From contig JASKMD010000006.1 of the NCBI GenBank assembly GCA_030144725.1, forward strand, positions 7,571,024 through 7,635,023: 64,000 nt of DNA, given 5' to 3'. The stretch is from Haematococcus lacustris (taxonomy: Eukaryota > Chlorophyta > Chlorophyceae > Chlamydomonadales > Haematococcaceae). The notes beneath the pieces are model-generated. The model ran no database searches, was not told where the DNA came from, and saw nothing but the letters and a program-made list of their open reading frames with translations. Both the position numbers and the translations under genes were made by a program. Of the stretch, positions 1 through 10,700 are shown in pieces; the first letter of the stretch is position 1, and the number at the start of each line of letters is the position of its first letter.

Positions 1-587
1 TGACGGCGAGCTGGCCACACGACCCGCTGTAGCGGACCCTTCCCCAGGTCTGCTGGGAGTGCGGCCTGCTGGGCAGCAGCCAGAACGCTGAGGGCTGAGG
101 CATGGGAGCCGACACTGACCTTAGCGATAGTCGGGCTAGAGTGCATCACCCGGGCATCAGTGACGCCGACGCTGGTGCACAGAGCCTTGATGGCTACCTC
201 ATCAGGGCGGGGGGCAAAGAAGACCACCACACCCGCATTGCTGCGCTGCTCTGTTGCTAGCTGGATGTTGAAGGCCATTGCTGCCAGCTGCACGCTGCAG
301 CGCTGCTCCACTGAGGCCATCTCTGCCCGCACCTCCCTCGTTTCTCCCTCTAGCTCAATGTGCGCCACACTCAGTTTGGCTACGTCATATTGAACAATCT
401 GCAACTCGCTCTTGACTGTCTCGATAGATTTGTTGATGGCAGTTAGCTGCGGCATGACTGTCTGCTGCAGCGTCTGTGTCAGAGTCTGTGTCAGAGTTCG
501 CGCCAGTACCTCCTGGAGCCGGGCCTCAGTTATTGGTGAGGCCCCTGCCCCAGTTGGCTGCTGCTGCTCCTGCTGTTGCTGCTGCTC

Positions 588-618
<31 letters not shown>

Positions 619-860
619 TGCTGTTGGTGCTGCTGCTGCTGCTGTTGCTGGTGCTGCTGCCGCTGGTGCTGCTCCCGCTGCTCGTTGAGAAAACGCTCTG
701 TGAGCTGCTCAGATAGAGCAATGCGAGCTGCCTCCTCCAGAGTGAAGTGGTCGGCACCCCGGGCTGCTGTTGCCGCTGACTGCTCTGTGGGGGGGTGAGA
801 CCGAGGCCTGAAAGAGGCGAGGGCAGCGAAGGAGTTGCTGAGGGGGGTAGGTTTGGCCAT
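1..860 (-). CDS. Gln-rich coiled-coil ORF, retrotransposon ORF1-like (3' end outside window)
   Basis: The minus-strand frame from an ATG at 860 is open to the window edge (about 286 residues, no stop). It begins MAKPTPLSNSF and has a helical segment around DHFTLEEAARIALSEQL. A Gln/His-rich tract encoded by CAG/CAA repeats follows (about 555-680). Next is a heptad-like coiled coil (about 290-450), then a small alpha/beta segment containing NAGVVVFFAPRPDEVAIK. A coiled coil followed by an RRM-sized domain resembles the ORF1 protein of non-LTR retrotransposons, and LINE 3'-tail fragments lie just beyond; this assignment is inference. No upstream exon is visible. A host gene with a polyQ stretch is the alternative. 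Confidence 0.5.
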
Positions 861-904
861 GTCAGGCGCGGGGCTGAATAGCACAGGTAACTGCTGGAGG
901 CGCC

Positions 905-1010
905 GCAAATGCGGCTTGCGGCTTATGGCTTGCGGCTTGCACGGCTTGCACGGCTTGCGGCTTGCACTACTGCTTGCGGCTTGCGGCTTGCGGCTTGCGG
1001 CTTGCACTAC
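905..1010. repeat. Tandem CGGCTTG heptamer array
   Basis: About fifteen imperfect copies of the 7-mer CGGCTTG, some changed to CACGGCTTG or TATGGCTTG, lie just upstream of the Gln-rich ORF. Read directly from sequence. No coding potential is claimed. Confidence 0.85.
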
Positions 1011-1206
1011 GACTATGGTGGCTGTGATGGCTTTGGGACCTTCTTGCTTGTTGTGGTGAAGATCAAGACCAGGGCCTATTCACATGGCATGCCAAACCGA
1101 CGTAACAACGCCCCTCCACCAATGCTCGGAAACATACTGCTGCTGTGACGCTTGACCCCTTCGTGAGCAGTACTGATGACTAGGCCACTCTACAAAACCC
1201 CACAAG

Positions 1207-1690
1207 GTGTGTAGGCCATTGCTGTGTTACCTGGCTCGGCAGGTTGGGTCCCATCCCTCACGCCCGCCCTCCGCTTGCGTGTCGAGCTCGTGTCCAGCTC
1301 AGATGTGGCTTACACCGCTTAAGCCGTCAGCCGTTAGGCTGCTTGGCCGCCCTCCCCCTCTAGGGTTTGGGACTTTCTGTAACGCACTTCAAAGCAAGGT
1401 GCACAAACAAAGGTGCACATGGGCTCAACATGAAGTCATGCAAGTTCTCATTACTGTCATGGAAAGTCATGGCAAACTCCGCCTGCTGCCTGATGGAACT
1501 TGTGGCAGTGCACTCAAAGATGAAATGCATGGCGTCATCCACTACCCCCTCTGTGCATCTAGTGCATGTGCGATCAATGAAAGTTACTTCCTCAAACCGA
1601 GCCTTCTCCACCCCCAAACCGCTGTTGCCTAACCTAAACCTAGTCAGGCTCGTGCGAACTTCTGTAGAGAGCTGTCTGTTCAGCAGGTGT
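1207..1690 (-). mobile_element. LINE (non-LTR retrotransposon) 3'-end fragment, copy 1
   Basis: The minus-strand frame 1,617-1,360 encodes a zinc-knuckle-like C-terminus: RTCTRCTEGVVDDAMHFIFEC, that is C-x2-C-x7-DxxH-x4-C. This is the zf-RVT-like motif found after the reverse transcriptase domain of many algal and plant LINEs. No reverse transcriptase domain is present, so this is a 5'-truncated 3' end. The DNA at 1,307-1,560 recurs at about 2,900-3,150. Confidence 0.55.
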
Positions 1691-1799
1691 GGTGCAAGGT
1701 GATTGATGCCAATGCCGTCCCCATGCTCAGATGTGACCCCTTGCTGCTCGGCTGGAGGGGTGAGCAGCTCAGGGGATGCACCTGCACTAGCTGCCAGCT

Positions 1800-2175
1800 G
1801 CTGCCAGGGGGGGGCAGGAGGAGTGGGCAGCCCAGGGGCTGGGGCTGGGGCTGGGAGGGGGTGGGAGGGGGTGGGAGGGCGGGGCTGGGGGTGGGAGGGG
1901 GTGGGAGGGCGGGGCTGGGGGTGGGAGGGGCTGGGAACGGGTGGAAAGGTGGGGGTGAGGCTTGATAGGACGGAGACCTTTGCTGAGGGCTGGGAGGGGG
2001 CTGGGAGGGGGTGGGAGGGGGTGGAAAGGCAGTGCTAGGAGGTGGGAGGGCGGGGCTGGGGCTGGGAGGGGGTGGGAGGGGATGGGAGGGGGTGGGAGTG
2101 CGGGCTGGGGGTGGGAGGGGTTGGGACGGCGGGGCTGGGGCTGGGAGGGGGCTGGGAGGGGGCAGGTTGCGGGCG
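1800..2175. repeat. G-rich minisatellite (GGGCTGGGAGGGGGTGGGA units)
   Basis: About 375 bp of degenerate repeats alternate runs of three to six G with CT, A or T on the plus strand. The proline-rich and glycine-rich frames across it are composition artefacts. The arrangement of G-runs is compatible with many overlapping G-quadruplexes. Confidence 0.85.
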
Positions 2176-2514
2176 GTCGGGGTGGGCTAGTCATTACTGC
2201 AAGGCGAAGTTGAGTCACGCCAAAGTCATTTCCAACCGTCCAACCGGCCTGATCGATGACATGCAGTGCTTTCCTCTCCAGCAGATGCTTCGTTGAGTAA
2301 TGAACAAAGTTGACACTCGAAGTTTTGCAAAGTCAGAGTGGTCAGCTCACAACATGCCGATTTGTGCAAGGGGGTCCATTTTTCTGTGTGACTGGCCAGA
2401 GAGAGACGCACATTTTTCGCGTTTGCAGCAATGTCGAGTGTCAACTCGCCCAACGATGGTCTTCCGACGCCGCCTGTACCAATGAAAAGTTCGCGGAGCG
2501 AGCCTGGCGGGCTG

Positions 2515-2880
2515 AAATGTGATTGTACTACTGGCTCGATGCCAGGCGCAGTTCGCTCATTGGTGCCGCTACTCACCACTAGAACAATCGATGGTGAGCA
2601 GCTGAGGTGTGTCCGCGATCGCTTGCGCCGGCATGGACTCTGATGCAAGGATTAACGCGCCGCTTGCCAGTGGATGCGGAGTGGTTCGCAGGTGCCAATG
2701 CAACAAACGCTACCGAAATCGGTGCACTTTGTAGCGAGTACTTGCATGAAGATTACCAACCCCATGTTGGGAACGCCTGATCCTCCGTCACACCCTTGAT
2801 GACTGCCAACCCCACATCAATGGCACATTCCCCTTACACCACTGGGCACCTCATCAAAACTAACCGGTTAAATGCTTTGT
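2515..2880. repeat. Dispersed repeat, copy 1, next to a second element end
   Basis: 2,515-2,775 matches 33,371-33,630 at high identity in the same orientation. Its right part also matches 30,425-30,600 in inverse orientation; the shared landmark is ATGAAGATTACCAACCCCAT. Directly after it, 2,815-2,860 is the reverse complement of the element end at 41,999-42,044. No protein is recognised. Confidence 0.7.
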
Positions 2881-2899
2881 ACGGCTAATAGCCTGTGAT

Positions 2900-3170
2900 A
2901 GGTGGCTTACACCGCTTAAGCCGTCAGCCATTAGGCTGCTTGGCCGCCCTCCCCCTCTAGGGGTTCGGGACTTTCTGTAACGCACTTCAAAGCAAGGTGC
3001 ACAAACAAAGGTGCACATGGGCTCAAATTGAAGTTGGGCTCAAATTGAAGTCATGCAAGTTCTCATTACTGTCCTGGAAAGACATGGCCTGCTCCCTGAT
3101 GGATCTCGTGGCAGTGCACTCGAAGATGAAATGCATGGCGTCATCCACTACCCCCATCCACTAAGCCACG
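2900..3170 (-). mobile_element. LINE 3'-end fragment, copy 2
   Basis: Near-copy of 1,307-1,560, with a short internal duplication (GGGCTCAAATTGAAGTT twice). It carries only the end of the zinc-knuckle region and ends close to the FHY1 stop codon. A third, more diverged tail (landmark GGTGGCTTAGACCGCTGAAGCC) lies at 3,461-3,512 inside FHY1 intron 5. Confidence 0.6.
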
Positions 3171-3250
3171 TGAGTGGCATTGGTTTGGGACAAGGCATGC
3201 AATGCCAGATGTATGCGTTGCTAGATGCATACAGTGGATTGTCCCAATGC

Positions 3251-6200
3251 TCAAAACACGAGGCCCTTCTCCTGCAGTTGCTGCTCCAGCTCCTGAGCCC
3301 CGGTGAACAGCAGAGACTGGATGCCCAGGTCCTGAGCCCCGTCCACGTTGACTTGGCGGTCGTCCACGAACACGACGTCCTGTGGGGCCAGGGCCAGGTG
3401 CTGCAAGGCGCGCTGGTAGGCAGCCGGGGAGGGCTTGCGTACGCCCTGGGGCAAGAGAGGAGGTGGCTTAGACCGCTGAAGCCATCAGCAGTTGCTTGGC
3501 TGCTAAGCTGCCTTTGCACATAGGCTGGGCATGCAGGCAGGGCTTAGCCATGAAGTTAACCACCGCTTGAGTCACGACGACGCCATCCACACCGCAAGGG
3601 GAGAGGGTGGCCAGTAACAGACACTTGGCAGGGTGCTGTGGTGGGCAGCAGGGCAGTGGTGCCAGGTGCAGCCAGCAGGGGCAGTGTGCCTACAGCCTGC
3701 ATAGTGACCTTGGATGGGGATGGTGGCAATGGGTGTGTGTGGTCCAGGGCAGGGTGCGGCAGCCAGTGACGTTGGGTGCTGGGTGTCGGGTCAGAAGCCA
3801 AGCGTTCAATTGCTGTCGCATGTGTTTTCAGGCGCGCAGGTGTGCTTTGATCCGGGCACGGGCCTGCTCAACAAGGAGACGTTCATCACACCCACCACCA
3901 TTCCCAGCCAAGTGCATGTGCCTGCATGGCTGATTGGCTGCATGCATGCATGTGTTTGTTTAATGTTTGTGTGAAGTGGTTGCAAGACAACAGTGATCAA
4001 GATGCCAGAGCCAGCAGCAGAGAGGGGTGGGCAGCACTGGAAGCGTGAAGCACCTGCATTGGCCCAGAGCAGCTGATGAAGGTCCAGCGCAGGTAGCGGG
4101 ACAGGCGGAGCTTGTCCTCAATCATCTGCCACCTGCACACAGGTTCACAAGGACAGCAGCAAATGCCATTTCTCAACCAGGGAGTCGGTGCAACAGCACA
4201 ACACAGCACGCCAGCATGCCAGACTAGACCACAACAGCACCATGGCCAGTCTGTAAGGGCCACCCAGCCCATTGCACTCAAAATCCTGGGGCGGCTCAGT
4301 ATCAGATGGATGCTGCTGAGGAAGCTGGCAATGGCAGCTGACAGCGTCCCCTTGCTGCTCACAGTGTGAAAGCCTTCCTCCTCTCCCTCCCTCCCCCGTA
4401 CCTCCTCCTCCTCCTCCTTCCCCTTCCCTCCCCCCCTCTCCCTTTACCCAACCTCCCTTTCCCTCTCCCTCCTTCCCCTCTCCTTCCTTCCCCTCTCTCC
4501 CCCACTTCCCCTCCCTGCTGTAGTGAGGGCCCCTCCCCCAACCGCTCCTCCCCTGACTGCTCACCAGACAGGGTAGTTGGACAAGGCATGCACCTCGTAG
4601 CCTGCCTGGGCCAGCCTGGCCAGCAGCGGCTCCATGCCGTCCAGGAAGCGGTAGTTGCTGAGCTGCAGGCACCAGCACCTGGACCAGGGTGCCAACAGGC
4701 CCCATGCTCATGCTCATGCGCATGCCCATGCCCATGCCACAGCTCATGCTCATGGTCATGCCACAGCTCATGCCACCACTCTCGATAGCACTGGCGATAG
4801 CAACAAGTCTGAAGCAGTGCAGTGCCCAGGGTGATGCCGAGGCCTTGGCAGCTAGGGCTGGGACAGGAAGGAGGGCACTGGCTGTGGAGGTGGGATGCGC
4901 ATCAGTGGATTTTTTTTTCAAAGCTGCCAAGCTGACGCTGGTCACGAACGGTCCAGGAACATCACATGGCTGGTTACGCAGTTGATCCCGGTTGGTTATG
5001 AAAAACATGTATCGCAGCATTTTCTTATGCCGGAAATCATGTTATATAAATAACATACACAAAAAGACATATTTCAGTTACGAAGCAGCCAGCCAACGCA
5101 GGGGTCCGTTTGGTAATGAAAGCCAGGCCTAGAAAACAAGCTTTTGGTTCCGATCGTTACGTATTATGCAGAAACAAAATTACTGGTGCGCATGTACACG
5201 CAAGCCTGTGCTGGAGGATGTCAGCCGGACTTGTGGGCAGCAGGAACACGGCCTCCAGGGGTTCAGCAAGGCCAGCTAACCACAGGTTCGCTCATGCGAA
5301 AGGGGCACGGATGTGGGCAGGCATAGCAGGCTCATGGGGTGCCACCAAGACCACATGCACTACAGCTTAGCTCCATGCATCCATGCAGCATGTGTGGGCC
5401 TGGCAAGCTGCCAACCTACCCAGACTCACCAGCATAGCCTTCAGGGATTGCTTGTCCACTGGCCGGCCGTCCGCAAAGAAGATGCGGCACATCTCGTCCT
5501 CACTGATTCTACCGCACTCGAACTCAACCTAAGCCAGTGGCCATGCCAGCAACAGGCTCCAAGGGTTGCTTTGCCTGACATGTGACATGTGAGCTGACAT
5601 GTGAGGCCATGCTGGCATGTGAAGGCAGCAATGAAAGGCAGCGTGTGGCAGGTGTTGGCTCAGTAGCTCAGTGAGAGAGAAGGGGTGAGCATGGCATAGT
5701 GGACCAAGGCAGGGTGCGGCAGCCAGTGATGTTGGGTGCTGGGTGTTGGGTCAGAAGCCAAGCGTTCAATTGCTGTCGCGTGTGTTTTCAGGCGCGCAGG
5801 TGTGCTTTGATCCGGGCACGGGCCTGCTCAACAAGGAGACGTTCATCACACCCACCACCCTTCCTAGCCAAGTGCATGTGCCTGCATGGCTGCATGCTTC
5901 AGTGTGTTCAAGCATGTAGTGGCATACAGCGGTATTGAGCCTGATGCTTTGCTCCTTGCCAACCAACATGCTCAGCAAGTTCAGGATCAGGTTGGCTCCA
6001 TATGCAGCCACCACATGACAGGACGAGTTGAGATTGACTACCTGTCACTAACTTGCCATGTGCAGGACGAGTTGCAATTCACTCACCTACCCAAGCAGTG
6101 GGGTGCTTGGCATGTAGCAGCTCTTTGAAGGTCATGCCAAAGTGCACCGGCATCGCTTTGAAGAACGGATCGTAGCAAATAGTGTCCTGCGGCGACAGCG

Positions 6201-6384
6201 AAAGATGTGGTCGCGGTTAATAGATCCATCGTGCTGCCATCTTTCGCAGCATTCCTCGCACCATGACATCGATGAGTAGCACCGGCCGCTTGATTTGAGC
6301 CCGCTCTGCCGATGCAGCCATTTGTACAGCTGGGCTGGGCCGGCAGAGCTGTCTAGCGAGAGGCAGCCGGTGCTGGAGCATCAT
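3251..6384 (-). CDS. FHY1: Plastid-type FMN hydrolase, HAD superfamily (FHY1-like)
   Basis: Predicted exons (-): 6384-6262, 6186-6091, 5528-5430, 4662-4565, 4132-4054, 3445-3251, giving 229 aa; all phases match. Residues 1-36 form an Arg/Ser/Ala-rich transit peptide. HAD motif I is LLIDVMDT: nucleophile Asp39, with Met41 in place of the usual second Asp, as I recall in plant FHY1. The cap segment DPFFKAMPVHFGM and the following ELLHAKHPTAW read like plant FHY1. Motif II is SNYPVW (Ser134), motif III RKPSP (Lys169), motif IV VFVDDR (Asp193/194). The family dephosphorylates FMN to riboflavin in chloroplasts. The exon 5/6 join (SCSGPMQ-GVRKP) is two or three residues longer than expected, so that donor may be off slightly. 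The ATG pair at 6,384 opens the presequence. Introns 2 and 5 each contain a duplicated foreign exon-like segment. Confidence 0.9.
3741..3933 (+). repeat. Duplicated exon-like segment, copy 1 (FHY1 intron 5, antisense)
   Basis: About 193 bp, nearly identical to 5,701-5,893. It contains a polypyrimidine/AG acceptor (TGTGTTTTCAG) followed by an open plus-strand stretch encoding AQVCFDPGTGLLNKETF, then a possible GT donor. It looks like a captured intron-exon fragment of another gene. I do not recognise the parent protein. Confidence 0.65.
4375..4530. repeat. Polypyrimidine (CCCTCCTCT) tract in FHY1 intron 4
   Basis: About 150 bp of almost pure C/T on the plus strand, so purine-rich (GGGAGAGG) in the FHY1 transcript. 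Low complexity; the Gly/Glu-rich frames across it are artefacts. Confidence 0.8.
5701..5893 (+). repeat. Duplicated exon-like segment, copy 2 (FHY1 intron 2, antisense)
   Basis: Near-identical second copy of 3,741-3,933, in the same orientation. It differs by a few substitutions (for example TGTCGCG for TGTCGCA before the acceptor-like site). The copies diverge soon after the open stretch. Confidence 0.65.
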
Positions 6385-7761
6385 GATGCTGGCTGCGGCG
6401 TCATGCACAACTGCAGCCGCCGATCTACACGCAGTCGGCAGAGATGGTCGGATTGCGGTGCTGCTGCGGCTGATGGCCGATGCAATGTATAAGTGAGCCA
6501 GCCAGTCGACGCATTTACTAGTCACACGGATGATCACACCGCCAATTCCGTAGCGTGGCGGGCGCGCAAACTGCCCGTGCGGAATGCAGTGTGTACGTGT
6601 GTGATGTGTGCGATGTGCATGCTTCACCAGGCACTGCCACTGCATTGTAATCATCAACGACCACTGCCACCTAAAGCAGGCACCTAACACTAAAACCGCA
6701 AAGCCTGATAGATGTAGGGCCCCCCGCCACGTCGACGCCAACCGCACCATGGTGGGCGCGCCCGGTGCACCGGCCTCAGCCTTGAGTCAAGGTGGGACCA
6801 CATGGTTGGCAGCCTGACTGCATGGCTTCTGAACGGGTAATGCTCTGCAACCTGCTCGGCGAAACAACAACCAGCGCCGGCGACGCCTTGACAGCTGCCC
6901 GACCAGTCGCGAGTCGGGCACCGGGCACATGTAGTAGGCGGACGTCACAGACGCCCAGGTTAGGCTGACCACCCGAAGGCTGAAGCGGGGCCCCAACCGG
7001 CTGGTATTCGCCTGGCGTGAAAAAAACAGACTAGGTGCAACCCGTGAAAGACCGGTGAGTGTGGCGGCGCGACGCGCGGGTTGCACTACGCTGTACCTAG
7101 TCGAGGCTTTAACCGAGCTTAGCCGAGGCTCAGACTAAGCCGAGGTGGAAGATTGCGACCACCATGAGGTGTTCCACTTGGCAATACCCGGCGTGCATCC
7201 AACTAAACGACCATACCTTGGATCAGCAGCAAACTAAGGGTACAGAAATACAGAAAGACCAGGTGCGGTATGACGAAATGTGTGCTAGGTACAGGGCAAA
7301 CATGTTGCTTTCTGTTAGTGCAGTTGGATGCACCTCAGCCCAGTTGGTGCGCTTTGGCACATGCCGCTCAGGCTTGCAAGAGCACGGCCATCCCCAGCGT
7401 GCAGTGCTTCATTCCTGTACAAGCAGGCGTTCTCTTCTGTACCCAGGTCCTAGGCTCGACTCCCAGGCAAGCCAGGGCCGCCCAGGCCTGAGACAGACCC
7501 ACTGCTCACACGGTCGTTTGCCATTGTTACTGACATGGCTGGCCTGCCGCTGCCTTGCCACACGCTCTTACCACGAGGTCCGCTATCACGCAGTTCCTTT
7601 TGAAAACCTCTTGTACCTAGCTGCCGCTGCAAGGGTGCGTTGCGGACGGACGGCCCTGCGAATGTTCACTCCCACCCTGGGTGCCTGCTCATGACGTGCC
7701 TCACTCTGGTGACCCCTCCCTGGTTCATCCAATACATACTTGGGTGCCCCTCCCGCCCACT
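6385..7761. other. Intergenic region between OPR 3' end and FHY1 5' end
   Basis: No gene recognised. 6,848-6,930 shares the landmark AACCTGCTCGGCGAA...CAGCGCCGGCGACG with 32,882-32,970, so a dispersed repeat is present. The FHY1 promoter should lie in the left part; I see no convincing TATA box. Confidence 0.5.
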
Positions 7762-10700
7762 TCAGCGTCCCCTCACGTGATGCCCTTCCAGAGCAGCCAG
7801 GCCGTAGCGCACTGTGGTGCGGCAGCGCTCGTCATACTGTGGACGGTAGTACTCCGCCATGTCCAAGATGTGTGCAAAGGCCTTCTGATCCACCTGGGCG
7901 GACACACATGCAAGGTTAGGTGCCAGCTCAGTTACCGGATCAAATGCACGTCTAGTTGCCAGTTGAGGCACTGGCTAAGGAGGGTGGCCAGGGCCAGATG
8001 GCCAGGAGCCAGGTCCTGGCAAGTTGCAAACAGCGCAGGGCGGAGTGGGACATGGAGTGCAGCACAAGGACGGAGTGCCTGGGCTTAAGATGGCTGCCAG
8101 TAGCCAGCTGGACGCACAGCAGCAACACACAGTGCCAGGGCGAGGCAGTATCACAACGAAACAACAGCTACACAGCGGTGCCTAGTGCCTGGGCTAGTGC
8201 CACAGCCATGTTGCATGCCTGGCTGGCTGCCTGGCTGGCTGGCTGCCTGGCTGGCTGGCTGGCTGGCTGCCTGGCTGCCTGCCAGTCAGGCTGCCTGGTT
8301 GGCTGCCTGCTGGGTGTTTGCCTGGCTTGCCTACATAGGCTTGGCCATTCGCTGTTGGATGCCGGTTGCGTGTCTTTTGTTGACAGCCAGCAGGCAGGTG
8401 GCCACACCACAGCATGTGACCCGGCATCAGCAAGCTGGTGCACGCACCGGGGCGGCCCATGTGCCGAGCGCCCAGACCGCCAGCAGGAACTCTTTGGGAG
8501 TGAGGGCCTGAGCTCCCTGCTCACCCACTGCTTGATGGCCAGTCATGTCGGCCTGCGTGCTCCGCCCCTGCCCCTGACGCTGCCCCTGCAAGCCCTGTCC
8601 CTGCCCCTGCCCCTGTGTTCCTTGCCCCTGCCCCTGCCGCTGCCCCTGTGGTGCATTGTCCCAAAGCCGTGGCTGCTGGAATCTACCAGACATCTCCTGC
8701 CCCCGCCCCTCCCTGTCCTGTGTGTGCTCGCCCTTGCCCTGGCGCTGCCCTCTGCCTACCCCCTGCTCCCCCCACTGGCCCTGCCCCTGATGCGGGAGCA
8801 TGAGGTCAGGCCGCTCCAAGGCAGGCCCCATGTGCCTGGTGCAACAGCGCAGGAACAGGTCCAGCCACTGGGGGCTGGGGTGCACGCGCAGCCGAGCGAG
8901 CGCCCAGGCCCACGCCACCAACAGTGAGCCTGAGGGGGGTGGGGCTGTACAGCTGCCAGTGCTGCCGCCTCTGCCTGTGCCACTGCTGATGCCACTGCCA
9001 CCGCTGCCTGTACTGCTGCTGCTACTGCTAGCACTGTCGCTGGCTTGGCCTCCACTGCTGGCCCTGCTGCTGGTGTGCTGGCTTCTGCTTTCACCGGGAA
9101 CACTGTCGCCGCGTGCACTGCTGCTGCAGTCAGGACGGGTAGGGGCTTTGCATGGGCTGCTGCCAGGTCCCTGAGCAGGGCTGCCGCTGTCGGCACGGTG
9201 GACTCGAATGCTGCTCTCGCTGCTGTCTGATGCAGCTTCTGCCATCCTGGGCGGGAGGCTGATGAGTTGCCTGGGTCTTGCATGGGGGAGCGTGGTGGTG
9301 GCAGAGCCTATGTCATGTGGGGGTGAGTGTGATGGGAGGAGGGCTGGCTGCTGAGTAGGTAGGGGGTGAGTAGGCAGGGCCGGCGGCTTGGCAGTGGGTG
9401 CAGGCACAGGAGCAGCTTGCGAGGTCCTGGGCCAGGGGCCTGGTGACCGTCGGTGGCTGCGGACCAGCTTGGCGTCCGGGGGGGGTGGCATCAGGGCGGA
9501 GGGGAGGGGCAGGGGCGGGGGGGGGGGGGGTGCGAGTGGGGGTGGAGGGTGGGGGGGGTGGCAGCAACACGGTGGTGGCCAGGTGGCACTTAGGAGGCAG
9601 ATCTCGCATCGATTTTGAAACGCCACTGACAGTCACCTCTGATGTAGGGGTGGGCTCCGTGCAGCTGGGGTGGGGGCTGCAGGGGGGCGGGTTGGGGAGC
9701 AGCAGGGGAGGGTTCGCTTGGGAGGTCTGCCCAGGTGCTGCACCAGGTCTGGGATGGGCAGGGGGGTGGGCGGGGGGGATGGTGGCAAAGCGAGGAGGGG
9801 CTTGCTGGCCTAGGGTCGAAGGCTCCAGCGACTTCAACACTTGCAGGTCTGCAGCAGCAGAGCTGTGGTGGAGGCTGTGAGGGGGAGCAGCAGGGTGGGC
9901 AGTCGCCAGGCAGGCCGGGGTGGTCGTGGCTTGCAGTAAATCTGGGACAGTACTTGTGGGCTGGGCTGGCTGGCTGCTGGCTGGCTCTGGGCTGACAGGT
10001 GCTGAGTGGGCGTGGCGTTGAGATGCCTGGGGCTGGGAGGGGGCTGGGCCAACCAGCAGGGGACGGTGACGGCCAGCCTCTGCCCTGTGTGCAGTCAGGC
10101 TGTTGTGCATGCGGTCAGCCGTCTCATCCATCCAGGCCTGCAGGAAGGCCTTGTCTGGCGCCTTGCCTGCCCTGACACAGCCGGTGATGAGGGCAAGGAG
10201 CTCGCTGTGGGAGAAGGCGGGCAGTATGGGCTGGGCTGTGCGCAGCAGCAGACGCTGCAGGCGCTGGCTAGCTGCGCCCAGCACACAGCCAGCGGCGTGG
10301 GCGATCATGGCCATGTCCTTAGGTTGCAGGAGGGGCAGCTGCTGTCTTAACTGTGGCCAGCAGGCAGGCAGGCAGGCAGGTAGGCAGGTGTGTGGGCAGG
10401 CGGACGGGTGGGCGGGCAGGCAGGCAAGCAGCTAGGCAGGTAGCATGCAGCTTTCCCTACACCATCCCTGTCCTGCTTTTGTGCCCTCCCCTCCCCTTCC
10501 CTGGGTGTAGGGGTGTGTGCGTGTGAGGGGGGGTGACTAGGCCATGTGGGGGTGAGTGTGAAGGGAGGAGGGCTGGCTGCTGAGTAGGTAGGGTGTGAGG
10601 GTGTGCTGGGGTCACCTCTGGGGAGAGCAGCAGGTCCTCAATGTAGGTGGACCGCTCAGCGTCCCCCTGCACCCGGTCTGCCAGCCCGCCTAGCACCACC

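Noticed and set aside
1787..2218. Proline-rich and glycine-rich frames
   Set aside because: Produced by the G-rich minisatellite; no family similarity and no codon bias beyond the repeat.
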